From: Gorsachius magnificus
Lineage: Eukaryota; Chordata; Aves; Pelecaniformes; Ardeidae
DNA: 64,000 nucleotides
Assembly (NCBI GenBank): GCA_034008185.1
Contig: CM067082.1
Location: 103,783,311-103,847,310, forward strand
Direction: 5' to 3'
Part shown: positions 50,680-62,935 of the stretch, one piece after another
Layout: each line of letters opens with the position of its first letter
Position numbering within the stretch: the stretch's first letter is position 1
The notes under the pieces: model-generated
Told to the model about the DNA's origin: nothing
Database searches by the model: none
Seen by the model: the letters and a program-made list of their open reading frames with translations, nothing else
Program-made: the position numbers and the translations under genes

Positions 50680-51239
50680 AGGCAGGAGCTGGACCCCCAG
50701 CAGTGTCAAGGGTGAAAGGCGGAAGGGCAAGCGCTACAAAAGCTGTTTAGAGGGTATTGATAATAAGTAGGGACATTAATGGGCTTGGAGTTATGATGCG
50801 TTGTTTGTCCTGTCAAAAGACATTAATTACCGCTCTTTAGGTGGACAGGCCACTTTTACTTAACCTGGAAAAGGAGCATGTATAATATTATATATGTTCG
50901 ATAAATAGTCCAGGTGCTCTGGATATTGATGGTATTTCATAGCCCAAATATGGTACAAAGACCAAGATCTATCTTTATTTATTAAAATTTTTGCATTGAT
51001 CACTCATATTGTATTTGAAGTGCAAATGCTTGTGGTACTGCAAAATCTTACTGTGGCTCCTCATATATTTGAGGCTGCTTAATGCTATCTAGGATGCAGG
51101 GTCCTGCATTCTGCAGTAAATTGTTCTCATCTCCACACTTCTTTTCTCGCACTGTTTCTCAATGAATGTGATTTACTTGCAGTGATTTTTATGCAGTTGC
51201 ACAGTCATGAGTTCTTCATCTGTCTAAGAGTTCTGCACT
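50680..51239. other. Intronic sequence, nothing recognised
   Basis: AT-rich sequence between the CTAT microsatellite and the polypurine tract. No gene or repeat element is recognised. Confidence 0.5.
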
Positions 51240-51367
51240 GAAGAAAAGAAAAAGAAAAGCAGGAAAAAAAAGAAAAAAGGAAGGGGAAAAAAGAAAGGAA
51301 GGAAAAAAAAAAGAAAAAGGAAGGTAAAAAAAGGAAAAAAAAAAAACCCAAAACAAAAAAAGGAAAG
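51240..51367. repeat. Polypurine (A/G) low-complexity tract
   Basis: About 128 bases almost entirely A and G, made of aaagaaa, ggaagg and aaaaagg blocks. They are interrupted only by single pyrimidines (near 51260 and 51325) and a ccc with one further c near 51350. Such tracts can form triplex DNA in vitro; whether this one does is unknown. Confidence 0.9.
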
Positions 51368-54237
51368 TCAGCAGCTCTTGGGATCTCTCTTATATTTCTG
51401 GTCTGTTCCACTGATTCTTTCTATTGTTTCAGGCTATTAATACTTGAGTGTGGGTGCTGTGATGTGGCAGTCCTGGCTCAGCAGGGTGAGGAGGAGCAGG
51501 TAGCAATGGGAAGGTCGCTGGATGCCTTACGTAAGGCTCTGAGCCCGCAGCAATTTGTGTGCAGCAAAGCTGACTCTAACTTAACACCATGTGAACGAGG
51601 AGCCCAGAGCAGTGCCCCGTGTTGCCTGCAGCAGCAACGTAACCTTGTAGTGAACTGTCAGTATTTTCCCGCTGTGTGGACAGCCTGGTGGATGCAGGAA
51701 GGTGGTTGTAAGAAAAAAATAGCTTTTTGGGTGACAAATCTTGACTCCTGTTAAGGATGACTGTTTTTTAGAAGGATGCTGCTTCGAGCAGTGTATGTCT
51801 ATTTACTTGATTTCTGAACACGCAAGCTGGATTCTTTCGTGTCTTTCTCCAGGGGTTGAGAAATTCTTCATCTGGTCTGTGAATTTTTAATAGATTTCAT
51901 ATAGTTTCAAATACTACTTTCATACCTGATAAAGAAAAACCTTCCTTGTCCATATTCATAAGGAGTCTTATATTGCTGTGGTAAAACTGTCTTTTTTTTT
52001 TTTACCCTAACATGACCCTGAAATCTCTGCAACATTTATATTTAGACCCGTGTTGTAATCCATGAGCAGTGATTTCCCCAGGAATCTGCCACCGTGACGC
52101 TGAGAGAGGTCTTCAGGCATTCACAGATGTGTATTTATTCTGAAACAAAATAGTAAATAGCTGAAGGTTAGAGAATGAGAAATGCTGTACCAACATGGTA
52201 CTTTGAATCTGAAAACCTTGCTTTAAATAGCATCATTCTAATTTCAGAGCAGATTTAGAATCAGTTAAGTTAATTATGGAAGGAGAAAGCGGAGGACTCG
52301 TATGTTGTAGCCCTGTTAATCACACTGACTTGCACTTAATCATGCAGTCTTACATTAATCACACAGCTTTGTGTTTATACTGTTTTATCATCCGGGAGGA
52401 CCGCAGTGTTTTATGCAGAAACCATTTCAGGCACTACTGAAATTCAGCTTCCTTTTGAAGATGTGGCAAATGTCTCACAGCCCATAGCACTGCTGGCAAC
52501 GGCTGAGGGCAGGAAGAGAAAGGAGAAAGTTAAGAAAGGTGGACACAACAACTTGAACTGTTTTATCCTTACTGCTGTGAAAAATATGCTGTGATCAATA
52601 CCTGGGACTAACAAGATTTAGCCTCTCTACTTTTATGAAAATGTAGCATCTCTGATGGCCTCCTCGCCACCTTCTGAGGTGCTGGGATTAATTTAAATTT
52701 GAGGGAGAAATGGCATCTACTGAATAACTAACATGATTTCTTGCAGCATCCAGGATTTCCATTGCGGTTATCAATTTTAGTAGATATCTGGTGCATAAAA
52801 TTCATCTCCCAAATCAAAAAAAAAGGGATAAAAGTTATAAAAAGGCACAAAGCTAAGAATAATAACCCTGTCCTGTTAGTACTCTGTATATTATGAGCTT
52901 TTGATGTAGAGCCCTGGGTCTTTATAAAGAGGAGAATGTGGATAACTTGGCAACAGCAACCCTCAGAGAATTAGTGTCATTATTCAGGCAAACTTTCTTT
53001 TAGGTTGCATCTTGTCAGCTTTCGTTGCCTTAATGCTGACACTGATTAGGAGTACCTCACATGATCACCTGCCCTTATTTTCATCAATTTACCTGCAGGC
53101 CCACAGGAATCATAGCAGTCAAGAGCATTGCTTGGATAGGGCATAAATAGACCAGGACTGCTGATTTAAAAGTCTTGTCCTAGAGTTTTATTACTCAGCA
53201 TGACAGAAGTCTAAAAGAAGTATCAGATTTTAATGTGTGTTTGTAGTTTAGATTGCAACAGGATAGGTCATAAGTAAATTTAAGGTTTCTGTCTTCTAGC
53301 TCTGGGATTGTTATTTAGAATTAGGAAATTACATCTGTAAAATTACACTCACTAACAGCGATTCCTTGAGTTTATAAAGTGCATTTTAAAGTGCTTTATT
53401 TTCTGACAGTGTTCTAATTTATTAGTGGAGTCAGAAGAGCTTTGTGTGTGGTACTTGATGATGTTACATTTCCTTAATGCCGTGGTTCAGATTTCAATAC
53501 AAATGGAGTTCTTTGCATTGTAAAAAAAAGTCTGATACACACAACAGAATTAGACAGATTTTTGAAAAATGTTTTACTCAATTTAGTGTATTGATTTGCA
53601 CCTTATATATATATTAGTGGATTTTTTAAAAAAAATTGTAGTTTTAAGATTTTAATTATTTTATAATTATGCAATTTTATTATTTATATTTTTATTTAAA
53701 CTATTTCATTTCTGTTGTAACATAAAGGATGAGTAAAAAAATAGTCTTTGAAAACAGGTGAACAGCAGAATTGTGGTTATATGATCCACACTCATTTGTG
53801 ATTTCTTAACGCTTTTAAAAAAAAAAAACCAACACCAAAACTCCCAAACTGGGCATTCATGGAGTACATGAGACCTGAATGGGGCCATACCGCCTACTTG
53901 TAGCAGAGGTGCTGTGTAAGATGGGGTTAAGTGATGCCATACTAACCAGATGTGCCCACTTCAAGGAGAGATTGGCCCCTAGACTCTCCCGTTCAAGATA
54001 AAATGGCACACACTGCAATTGGTTTTGTCTTTATCAGTTCTCTGGAGGCCAGGACACATGGGCTGTGTTTACGTTAGGGTTGCGAACTGCTGATGGTTTA
54101 GCTCTAGACGAAAAGAGTAGGTGTTTTGTGGACCTGGCACTTGGCACGTTTCTGGTTTTTTTAACTTGGATTAACACTAGTACCATGGATCAAATGCCTG
54201 TGTGAGGCTGCAGTGTACTGGAGAGGATACATACGGG
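51368..54237. other. Intronic sequence, nothing recognised
   Basis: AT-rich, including a very A/T-rich part at about 53.57-53.71 kb. Frames are short and unfamiliar. Confidence 0.5.
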
Positions 54238-54359
54238 GTGTGTGTGCACAGATATAGATATATCTGTGTGTGTATATATATGTGGCGCTGGACAAACGCA
54301 TGGTGTGTGTACAGATATATGCTACATATATATGGCTGTGTATATGTATGTATATATGT
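54238..54359. repeat. Alternating purine-pyrimidine (TG/TA) tract
   Basis: Interrupted runs of tgtgtg and tatata, for example gtgtgtgtatatatatgtg. Such runs can adopt Z-DNA or unwind easily. The tract is degenerate, so it is probably an old microsatellite. Confidence 0.8.
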
Positions 54360-55879
54360 CCCCCTGGGCAGACTTAGCCATGGATGCCTCATTCCCTGGA
54401 GTCCTTGCAGGCTTATAGGATTGTGGTGACAGTGGGCATCCCATACACAAGGTCAGAGCGGTGGTGATACTAGTACCTTGCTCCGGAATAAGGATTTGCA
54501 GTAAAGTGCAGGTTGACTGTTTAATGTTAAACTGATCTTGTGACAGAAAATCAGTGCAATGGCCCCATTCTAAAGTTTGCAGATATATATATCTCTCTCT
54601 AAAGTAGCTATTGTTTTGCTGAGGAGAAAAGATAGTCTCTGCCTAAAGGCAGCAAATGCTGCCTATTTAGAAGGAAACTGGGTGCCAGAGTACTGCTGCA
54701 ATACTTGCATTTCATGAACAAGGCAGGGGTTAGTTAATTTGGGAAAGTCTACTCTAACTACAACACTAACAACTTGGTACCTTTTCCCTCATGGGGAAAA
54801 AGCTGGCCGGACAGCTTTTTAAAATCTCTGGTCCATAGTCCAAGGATGTAAACCTCCTGCAGAGTAAGCAACTTGATCACTGCAAATATCTGGCGGGACT
54901 TTTTTCCTCATAAACAGGATTGGACAAAGGATATGCCATGATCACATTAATTGATGGATTGGGGAGGACTTTAAGGACTTTTGTTTCTAAAAATTCATAG
55001 ATGTGGGTACCATTCTTCTTTTTTTACCTCCTATAGTCCCCATGGAGAACTGCAGTTATTTTAGCTCTATCAGCAATCTCACTGTCTGTGCAGAGATAAG
55101 CATTGGGCAAAATTTAATAGACTGCATCTTATAGTGTGTAATGTAATACTCAGAGCTAAATTATAAAACAAGTAAAGTATTGACCAACCTCCACAGCTTC
55201 TAGATGTCAGCTATTATGGGACTTTTTGCTGTGGAATGCATTAAATCTTTCTGTTCGAGTATTTTGTTACTGTTATTGTAGATAAGAGGATTCTGAAAAT
55301 AATCATCTATTTCCCCGGAAACCACAGTCTTTTTGGGAGCTGCTGCCTTCAAGTACCATCCTAATCATCTTGTAAGAAAGAAGTGGGGGGGTGGAATTCA
55401 GCAACAGGGAGGTGCTGAGACTCAGACTGGAGTACGAGTACTTCTTCACAGGTATGTTGGATCAAGGGCGGGGGGGCCTATAATACTCCTCTCCTATATT
55501 ATAATAATTCGGAATCATGTGCAGAAAAAGGATTTGCACACCATGGTGCAGGGCACATCTCCTTCCTCTTCAGCCTTTTTGTAGCTATACCTTCTGCTGT
55601 TTACCTCAGCAGCCAGACGTAAATACCTTCTACCACTGAGCAGAAAGCTGACTTTCTAGGGACAGATCTGATGCTCAACTATGGTGTATACATTGCTGCT
55701 CTAAGTTGTGTGTCATACAGATATTTCAGATAAAAATAAGACTGACTCGGTAGCAGTCTTCACCTTGACATTTAAAAAACATTTCATCAAACTTCTCACA
55801 AATCCTCTTGATACTATGCTTCATAGCACCTGGAGTAAAATACCAGATAAAGACAGCAATTATATTTGGTTATAAAGGG
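54360..55879. other. Intronic sequence, nothing recognised
   Basis: AT-rich, with a short tatatatatctctctct tract near 54.58 kb. No gene or repeat element is recognised. Confidence 0.5.
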
Positions 55880-56050
55880 TGATGCTTCCATCCAAGCTGA
55901 AGGGGACCTCTGGAGATCAGGGAGTCCAAACACATTTTAGGGTGCAATCTGGGGAACTTTCCACATCACACAAACAGAGGCAGGCAAACAGAGACAGTTA
56001 CAAGTGTGGATCACTTCCATCTGGTTTCAGACTATACTTTGCAGGTTCTA
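55880..56050 (-). mobile_element. Probable old CR1 3'-UTR fragment
   Basis: The + strand contains aggggacctctggagatcaggg and gagtccaaacac, close to the reverse complement of the CR1 3' UTR. Downstream is a weaker match to the following segment. It is short and diverged, so limits are approximate. Confidence 0.5.
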
Positions 56051-57319
56051 GAAGGAAAGTTCCTTCCTTTTGTGTAGAGTTGTTGTTTGGATCCATTTTC
56101 ATTGCAATACTCAAAGTCCTAGATGTTGTTTTCCTGTTACCTCGCAACAGCATAAGGCATCAAGTAATCAGAATATTCACCCTGAGTGTACATGCTAGAA
56201 AGTCTTTAGCGTCAGGCTGGATTTTCCAGAAGCCCTCCAACGAGACTGGCGGGCTTTGATTCTGCTACACATGGGCCAAGGCTTAAACACCATAGTATAG
56301 TTCCCCCTACATGATTAATCCCATTGGCTTTGAAGGGATTTACATCATTAAAGATACAATCTTGCTCAGCCAAGGGAATCCTGAAGATACTTAAGATAAA
56401 CATTCCTGGGCAGACAATTTATCCCTGCAACTTTAGTTATTCCATTAAACAAGTTTCTGTGCTATTACAATGCATGAAGCAATCTTTGTTAGTCAGAAAT
56501 AATGTCTCTATAAATTTAAATTTAAAAAAACGGTATTTTTTTTAAAGACACCTAAGAACATTATTGTTTCCTAAAGTACTCCTGTCTAACATACTTCAGT
56601 ACCTGTGGGTGACAAATACTTCTGTATTCCTAGAAAAAGCTCCTTTATATTCCTATAAATGAACAAAATGTTATGACTGTGGTGCCTTTCTAATCTGTTA
56701 GTAGCTGCCAGAGGTTAAATGTGTATTTATAGATGCCTACAGTTCTGCTTGCTGTTTAAAGCCATTATGGTTCATTATGGGAAAAGCATCCCTTATGAAA
56801 GCATAGAATCAAAATCACTTAAAAAGTGTCTTTGTTAAGAAATTACTTGCTGCAGAAGCTATTTTACAGAGCTGAAAATTTCAGGGACTGCATTTGATAC
56901 AAAGGAAAAAAATCAGGCTTTACACTTACAGAAATATTCCCAGTAAGCTTTGATTTACTTCTTTCTGCATCAGTATCTTTGACTTTTAACTTTTTTGCTA
57001 CAAGAAATATGACAGCTTGAGTAGGTATGATAGACAATATTAAGTAATCATTGCCATATGTATCACTTTATTTTGGGGAATGACAGAGAAACTAATCCTG
57101 CTTGTCTTTCTCACACATTCAGATCCACAAATCTAATTACCTGAGTGAAATAGTTGAGATTTGGACCTTTTCATATACTTGTACTCTGTTACATGTGCTT
57201 TTTTAGTTCTTTGAGTTGCTCAATAGCTGTTGAGAGAGGATTGGATAGGCATGGTGTTGATGCACGACATGTACATGTTCAGTTTAAAGCTCTCCTTTTG
57301 GCATAGTGCATGATTAATA
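56051..57319. other. Intronic sequence, nothing recognised
   Basis: AT-rich, with no repeat or gene recognised. The longest frames are below 130 codons and unfamiliar. Confidence 0.5.
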
Positions 57320-57420
57320 CAGGCTACTTAATCCCTGTGCCTCAATTTCCTCCCCTAGAAATGGAGGTGTCATAATCCAATGCTGGAGTGATTGTAAGAG
57401 GTGCTTGGGAGATAGTCACT
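57320..57420 (+). mobile_element. Probable MIR-type SINE relic
   Basis: The block acttaatccctgtgcctcaatttcctc followed by ctagaaatggaggtgtcataat matches the well-known MIR core segment (acttaacctctctgtgcctcagtttcctc, then an aaaatggg...ataat run). Such relics are found across amniotes. The copy is short and old. Confidence 0.6.
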
Positions 57421-57832
57421 TACTGTAGTGATCGTGGTAGATGAGGAGTGTTTAAACTGACTGTACCTTTGAGTTCGAAATGTAGTGAGACACTGAGGAA
57501 TAAATATCTTTTTGATGAGAGATGTGCAAAGTGGTCTTTTTTCATAGGATTTAGCCCTGAATATCAGATTGTAGTTTAATCTCCCTTGCTGCTTCTTCAC
57601 ATACAACGCCATTTTCAGGTCCATTTTCACATGTAAGCTGATTTTCAGTGCTCAACACATTGCTATCTACTACTAATTTTAAAATACATTGAGTGTTTTT
57701 CTAATTATTTTCCTTCATGTGACTGATTTTCAAAGCTGCTGAAAAGATGGGAAAATCAAAGGGAATTCAAGGACCTGGAGTAATTTAAAGAAACTCTAAT
57801 TTAGATATATTGCTAGACAAGAAAGGTACCTA

Positions 57833-57985
57833 GAAGCTGGAGAGAGTCTAGAGAAAAGCCAGGAGAACAGTTGAACATTAGAAAACTTGAACACAAGGGA
57901 AGGCTGAAGTCGTGGTATTTGCTCAACGTAGAAGAGAGTAGACTGAAGGCAGGAATTATATCGGTCTTTCCATTTATTTAAATAA
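57833..57985 (+). mobile_element. Ancient CR1 relic (C-terminal ORF2)
   Basis: The order agctggagagagtctagagaa, ttagaaaacttgaacacaagg, aggctgaag and aggaattatatcggtctttcca parallels a CR1 region. In the young copy it reads as a block near catgtccagaggagagcaac, then the tggaacacaagtcat, aggctgaggg and ctcattgc segments. It is heavily diverged and short. Confidence 0.6.
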
Positions 57986-60900
57986 ACAATTTTTTTAAAA
58001 AGTTACTTTAAATAGAATGGTGATAATTTTTTCCATCTGTGCCACTGGATGCACGACACCAGCACAGCTGATCTTCAGAAGAAAGACTAGTGTTGTTTGC
58101 CACTGTCCCGTGCTGTCCATTGACACTTAGCGTCCTCTTCCCTCCAGCTGTACCAGCTAAATTCAGCTATGTACTGTATTCCCGGTGATTTTCCTCAGTA
58201 GCTAGCCTGTGCCTGTTTCTTGTGGAAGAAGTTCCTTCCATCTTAGGTGCAATGATGATTTCTGTTGAGCTGTTCATCAAAGCGTGGTTTCAGCCTCAGT
58301 GCAAACAGTTGGCTTCTGAAGAGTTTGAGATGCTTCACAGCAGCAGGACTTGCTGATGAAGGTCACTCTAGCTTGTCTTTGCAGTGGTTGTTTCTCCAGC
58401 ATGCCTTGGTGACTACACTAACAGGTCATATGGCCATCACACAGTTATTTTGCTTTGTCTCAATTCTGGAAGTGCTATTTTCTAAATTTCCTTACACTTA
58501 CAGAGTTCGTGATATTTTTTTTTCTTACTTGTCTTACACCTCTCTCTGTATTGAAAATGTCCCTTGTTCAGAACCTGAGTTCTCTCTCCTTGTTAATTGT
58601 GCTCTTACTGTGGTACCTTCCTCTGACTTGGTGTTTGTCTAAGTAAGGACAATAAAGGTGGCAGAATGTCACTCCACATGAGCAGCGACCCCAGAAGAAC
58701 ATGGCATTGCTCACAGTAAATCAGTGTTTGCATGCCATTTTTTTTCCATCATCGGCAGATAGGCTTCTTTCCCAAACATCTTTTTGCCTGGAAACCATGA
58801 CTGTTAGAGAGATCTTAAATGTGTTGTTTTTACAGAAGCACATTGAGTAGAACAGGACTGCTGTTAGCTCGGCAAAGAAGGGACTTTCCTGAAAAGTGGG
58901 CCCTACCTGTGCTCTGCATGCTGCTGATCTGAGCAACACCACATCTGTTTCCATGTTCAGCAGCTCTGAGCTGCATCCAGAAAGGGCTAATTCTGGAGTC
59001 TCATCCCCAGGCCCTATGGAGGAGGAGGAAGCCCTCTTTGCCTGCAGCATCTCCTGCAAAATCTAGGTGTCAAAGCTGGAGGACTGACACTACCACTGCT
59101 GGTAGTCCTTCCTCATCTCAGATTCAGTTCAGAGGTTTTTTTCCTGTTGTCTCTCATCCTAAAGTCCTATTTCATTTGTGGTGTTTCCCCCACCTCAGGT
59201 GTCTGCATGAATGTGGTTTTTCCTTGCTTTTGAAATACATTCTAAATAATTTCTTCAATAACTAAAAGGCTATGACCTGGGGTGAGCGTGGAGAAATGAT
59301 GCACATAAACTCCTGAGAACAGGCAAGCTTATCCTTAGCAGCAGTCAATGAGAAAAGCAGAAATATGCTATGTTAGCTGAGCAGCGTTAGAACAGTTTAA
59401 TGCTGTGAGGTACTCTTTGACATTCAGTAATGCAAAAATGCCAAGTAGTTCTAAAGAGCAATGAGAAGGAAAACTGGTAACTTTCTTCAGAAATATCTAA
59501 CTAGCACGTAATGCTAGCCATATTATGCTGGTTTAATTATTCCTTTATAGAGCTGGTCTTGGGAATTTTGTCATTGTAACGAGATTATGCCTTCACAAAT
59601 TCTTGCAGTAAATCAGAAATAAATCTCTTGTGGATCAATAAATTTTTAAAAAAACTATTTTTAAAAAAGGAAAGACAAACCTGGGTGGCTTCAAAGATTC
59701 CCCGAGTTGTTAAATTAGTTGAACCAAGTGTATATGCTCTGTCTAATATTTCATACTGTTGGGAGATAATTTCATCAATATTTTGAAACAAACTTATTTA
59801 TCGTTCCATCTAGAGAAGAGTGAATTCACCTGGAAGTGTTACATCAGTGTCACTGTCTTCCTCTGGATGGGGAGAGAGTAGAAAGGTCTAGAGCACCCAA
59901 AGGTGAAGAGTAGCTCATCAGCAAGCGTTGTCATGTCAGGCACATCACTGATATTTTGTGTGTAATATATTCATGATCTATGAAGAAACAGTAAATTCCT
60001 CCACAGATGAACATCAATCTGGAAAATGTTTTGCAAAGTACTAGACAGTTATCTTCGTGTTCTGCGTTGCTATGTGTGGCATGACATGAGACTGTCTTAA
60101 CAGGTGGTGAAATATTCTGTTGGCAAGCCGTCAAACCATGCTGGAAACTTTTGGATTTGTTTCCCCAGGGCTCCACTATCAGTCCTGTAATGAAGATTGC
60201 CCTGAGTCTGCAGAGAGAAATCCCATCCTTGCGGGACGTGAAGGAGCCTCAGGGTGGGCAGCATCTGCACTCAGTGTGTGCTGGGCCAAACGTGGGCTTC
60301 TTTTTCTGGCCTCAGCCAACACCTTTCTCAAGAAGTCGAAGTATCTGTGGAAATGTCACAGCTCAGACTGGCGGAGGCAGTCGAGATTAGGCATCTGTAT
60401 TGCTACTTTGAGCATATGAATTAATTTAGAAGCCAAACTGATAAGACACAAAAATACTAGTAGCCTGTCTTGTAGATGTAATGGTGGAAGGTAGTGGAAG
60501 GAAAGTAAATTCACCTGTTGACTCTTTGAGGCCATGCAATGAGGAATATGTGAGCTCTGTTAATTATCCATGTCAGGAATGGCTGAACTCTTGTCTCTGT
60601 CATCATCTCTGCACAGCTACTGATGTAACTGTAATTTTGGGTCTAAGGATGTGGATTATAATCTCACAGGCAACCATTAGAAAAATGTATTATATCAAAT
60701 CAAAATCCCTCTTTTAAATCAGCTTTTTTTTCTCCCCAGCAATTCTGATTACTTTTTTTTTAAAAACTTTTTTCTGGTTCTTCCTCCAGGTTGAAGAAAT
60801 TTCTTTCATTTGTAAATTACCTTTTGTCTGCCTTTTGTGATGAGAAGTAACTAGAGATACCTATAATGCTATCAAATGGGATTTACCAACTTCATATCAT

Positions 60901-62739
60901 TCTTCTGTGGGGACGTTATGTTTTATCACTAACACTCTTTATCTACTTAGTGCCAAAATCAATTTCTTTTATTACAAATTGGTTCAGCTTGAGTTTAATC
61001 AAGACCAATATTGTCACTGGATATTGGAATCGAGTACAGAAAATCAGGGACCGCAATGTGAATATAAGGGGAAGTAGTCTGAAAAGCATCACTATTTAAA
61101 ACAAAGGCCTGGTTTCCTTAAGTTCTTTGATCTGCTGAAAGCATATCATCAGAGCTAAATAAAGTCAACAAAAGTCTGCTATATATATCCTGTGGAACTA
61201 GACAGTAGAAGAATGCATGAGCATTTTAAATTCAAGGTCAGTTATATCGAATGTGATCTTTATTTTGGCCTTATGTCTGAAAAGCTTTTTGCTTGATTAT
61301 TTCTTATTTGACTCCCAGCAGACAGGAAGAACATTGCATACTTGCTGGAATAAATCCAGAGAGACAGTCAGTAAAGGACAAAGTTGTCTTTTTCCAGGTG
61401 GAGTTTAAGTGTTTAATTAAGAAGGTGAAACTATGGTAGCCACAGATAGATTACAATTTTATATTTGATAGCTGTCTTCTTGGTCCAGGAAAAACTTGAT
61501 TTAGACATAAAAGATTGCCTGTCAGGTACCACTACTGAGGACTTTGGTGGGATAAATTATATCAGGTTCCTTGTGCAAGGATGAGCTTTAATGGCCCTTC
61601 TGTACAGGAGACAGATTTATTTGTCGCATTGTGGCTGCTTCCAGCTTAAAAGATTTTTGTGCTAAATGTCTTTGTGGTTGATTTTAATGTTCTATTTACA
61701 AGATCTCAGAATTTAGTTTTGAAAAAAGTTCTATATAGGCAATCTACTCAATATTTTTATAATTATCCAAATCTAATCTGAATAATTAAAAGTTTTGTGA
61801 ATGGTAATTATGTTACAGTTAGTTCTATGCAACTTCTTATACATTGAAAATACGGTGAAAAAAGCTTTTCAAATGGATGCTTTAGCCTTTTTTTCCTAGT
61901 TTGTAAGGACTAGGAGTATCAAGTAAATAGACAGCAAAAGAACTAGCTGGTCACTGGGTGAATGTGAACATCAGAAGAGAAATTATTAATTGTGGCTTTT
62001 TGGTAGGATCTTCAAACAAATCAAGATGATGGTCCCCTTTTCTTCGGTGCTGTACATGGGTAAAGGACAAGATGGTCTCTCCTTTGAAGAGCTTGTGGCC
62101 CAAATAGGGCCAAAAGTTAATAGAAGATCGGGTAAACGAAGTTGTCACATGAACAGAGTGAAACGTTATGATTTCTTCCATTGTTGTTGTTTTTTGGAGG
62201 GTGCAGTATTAAGGAAAGCGTCTGCTGAACTGAAAGCATAGAGGGCAAACCAAAGGGGAGTAGGAAAGTGGAGGAACTGGTAAGAAAGAGGGAAATAAAG
62301 CGATGAGGTGTGAGCGAGCCTGGATGCACAGCCAGTTTCTACAAGTTTGAGATGCTCTGGTCACGCTACTAGAAAGATATCCAGGTGCTTTTCAGCTGGA
62401 TGAATAAATTAAGTATAGGCAGAAGCAACAGCAACTGATGGGATTTTTGCTTAATTCAGCAGAGTAGCTTTTTTAATTTGGTTTACAGTAAAGGGCACAG
62501 AAATTCAGCCAGGGATGTTATTGCTAATTGTGCAGGCAGTTAAATTTAGTTCGTGTTCAACCAAAACAAGTGATCAATCTTTTCAAGAAGTGTGAGAGCA
62601 ACAAGAGCCAGAGAAGGGCAAAGATTGTCTTTCCAGTTCTTTAAGATGCCCTTTGTTTCACTCGTCCTCTTCTGTATAGCTCTGATGCAGATAATCTGAA
62701 TGCAGCAGATTTCTGCACTATGAATCTCCTTTTCACAGG
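57986..62739. other. Intronic sequence, nothing recognised
   Basis: AT-rich with frames below about 125 codons. No repeat was recognised by eye. I looked for AMPH exon 2 here and did not see it. Confidence 0.45.
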
Positions 62740-62935
62740 AGGATAGCCCAGAGGTTAAGATGCTAGTCTAGAATAATCAGATTTGGTACCCGGCTTGTCA
62801 TTAACTTCCTCTGTACTTGGCGTAGAAGGTACTTGCCTTTCCTGTACCTTGTTTCCCCAATGGTAAAGTGAGCAAGGAAGGAACTGTTATTGCATTAAGA
62901 AATTTTGTGAGGAAAAAGAATACTCAAAAGTTTGA
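62740..62935 (+). mobile_element. Probable MIR-like SINE relic
   Basis: The segment gatagcccagaggttaag, later cagatttggtacccgg, then ttaacttcctctgtactt, then accttgtttccccaatggtaaag, follows the order of a tRNA-derived SINE head joined to the MIR-type core. A head of this sort has the A- and B-box-like parts in the first 50 bases. It is old and diverged. Confidence 0.6.
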
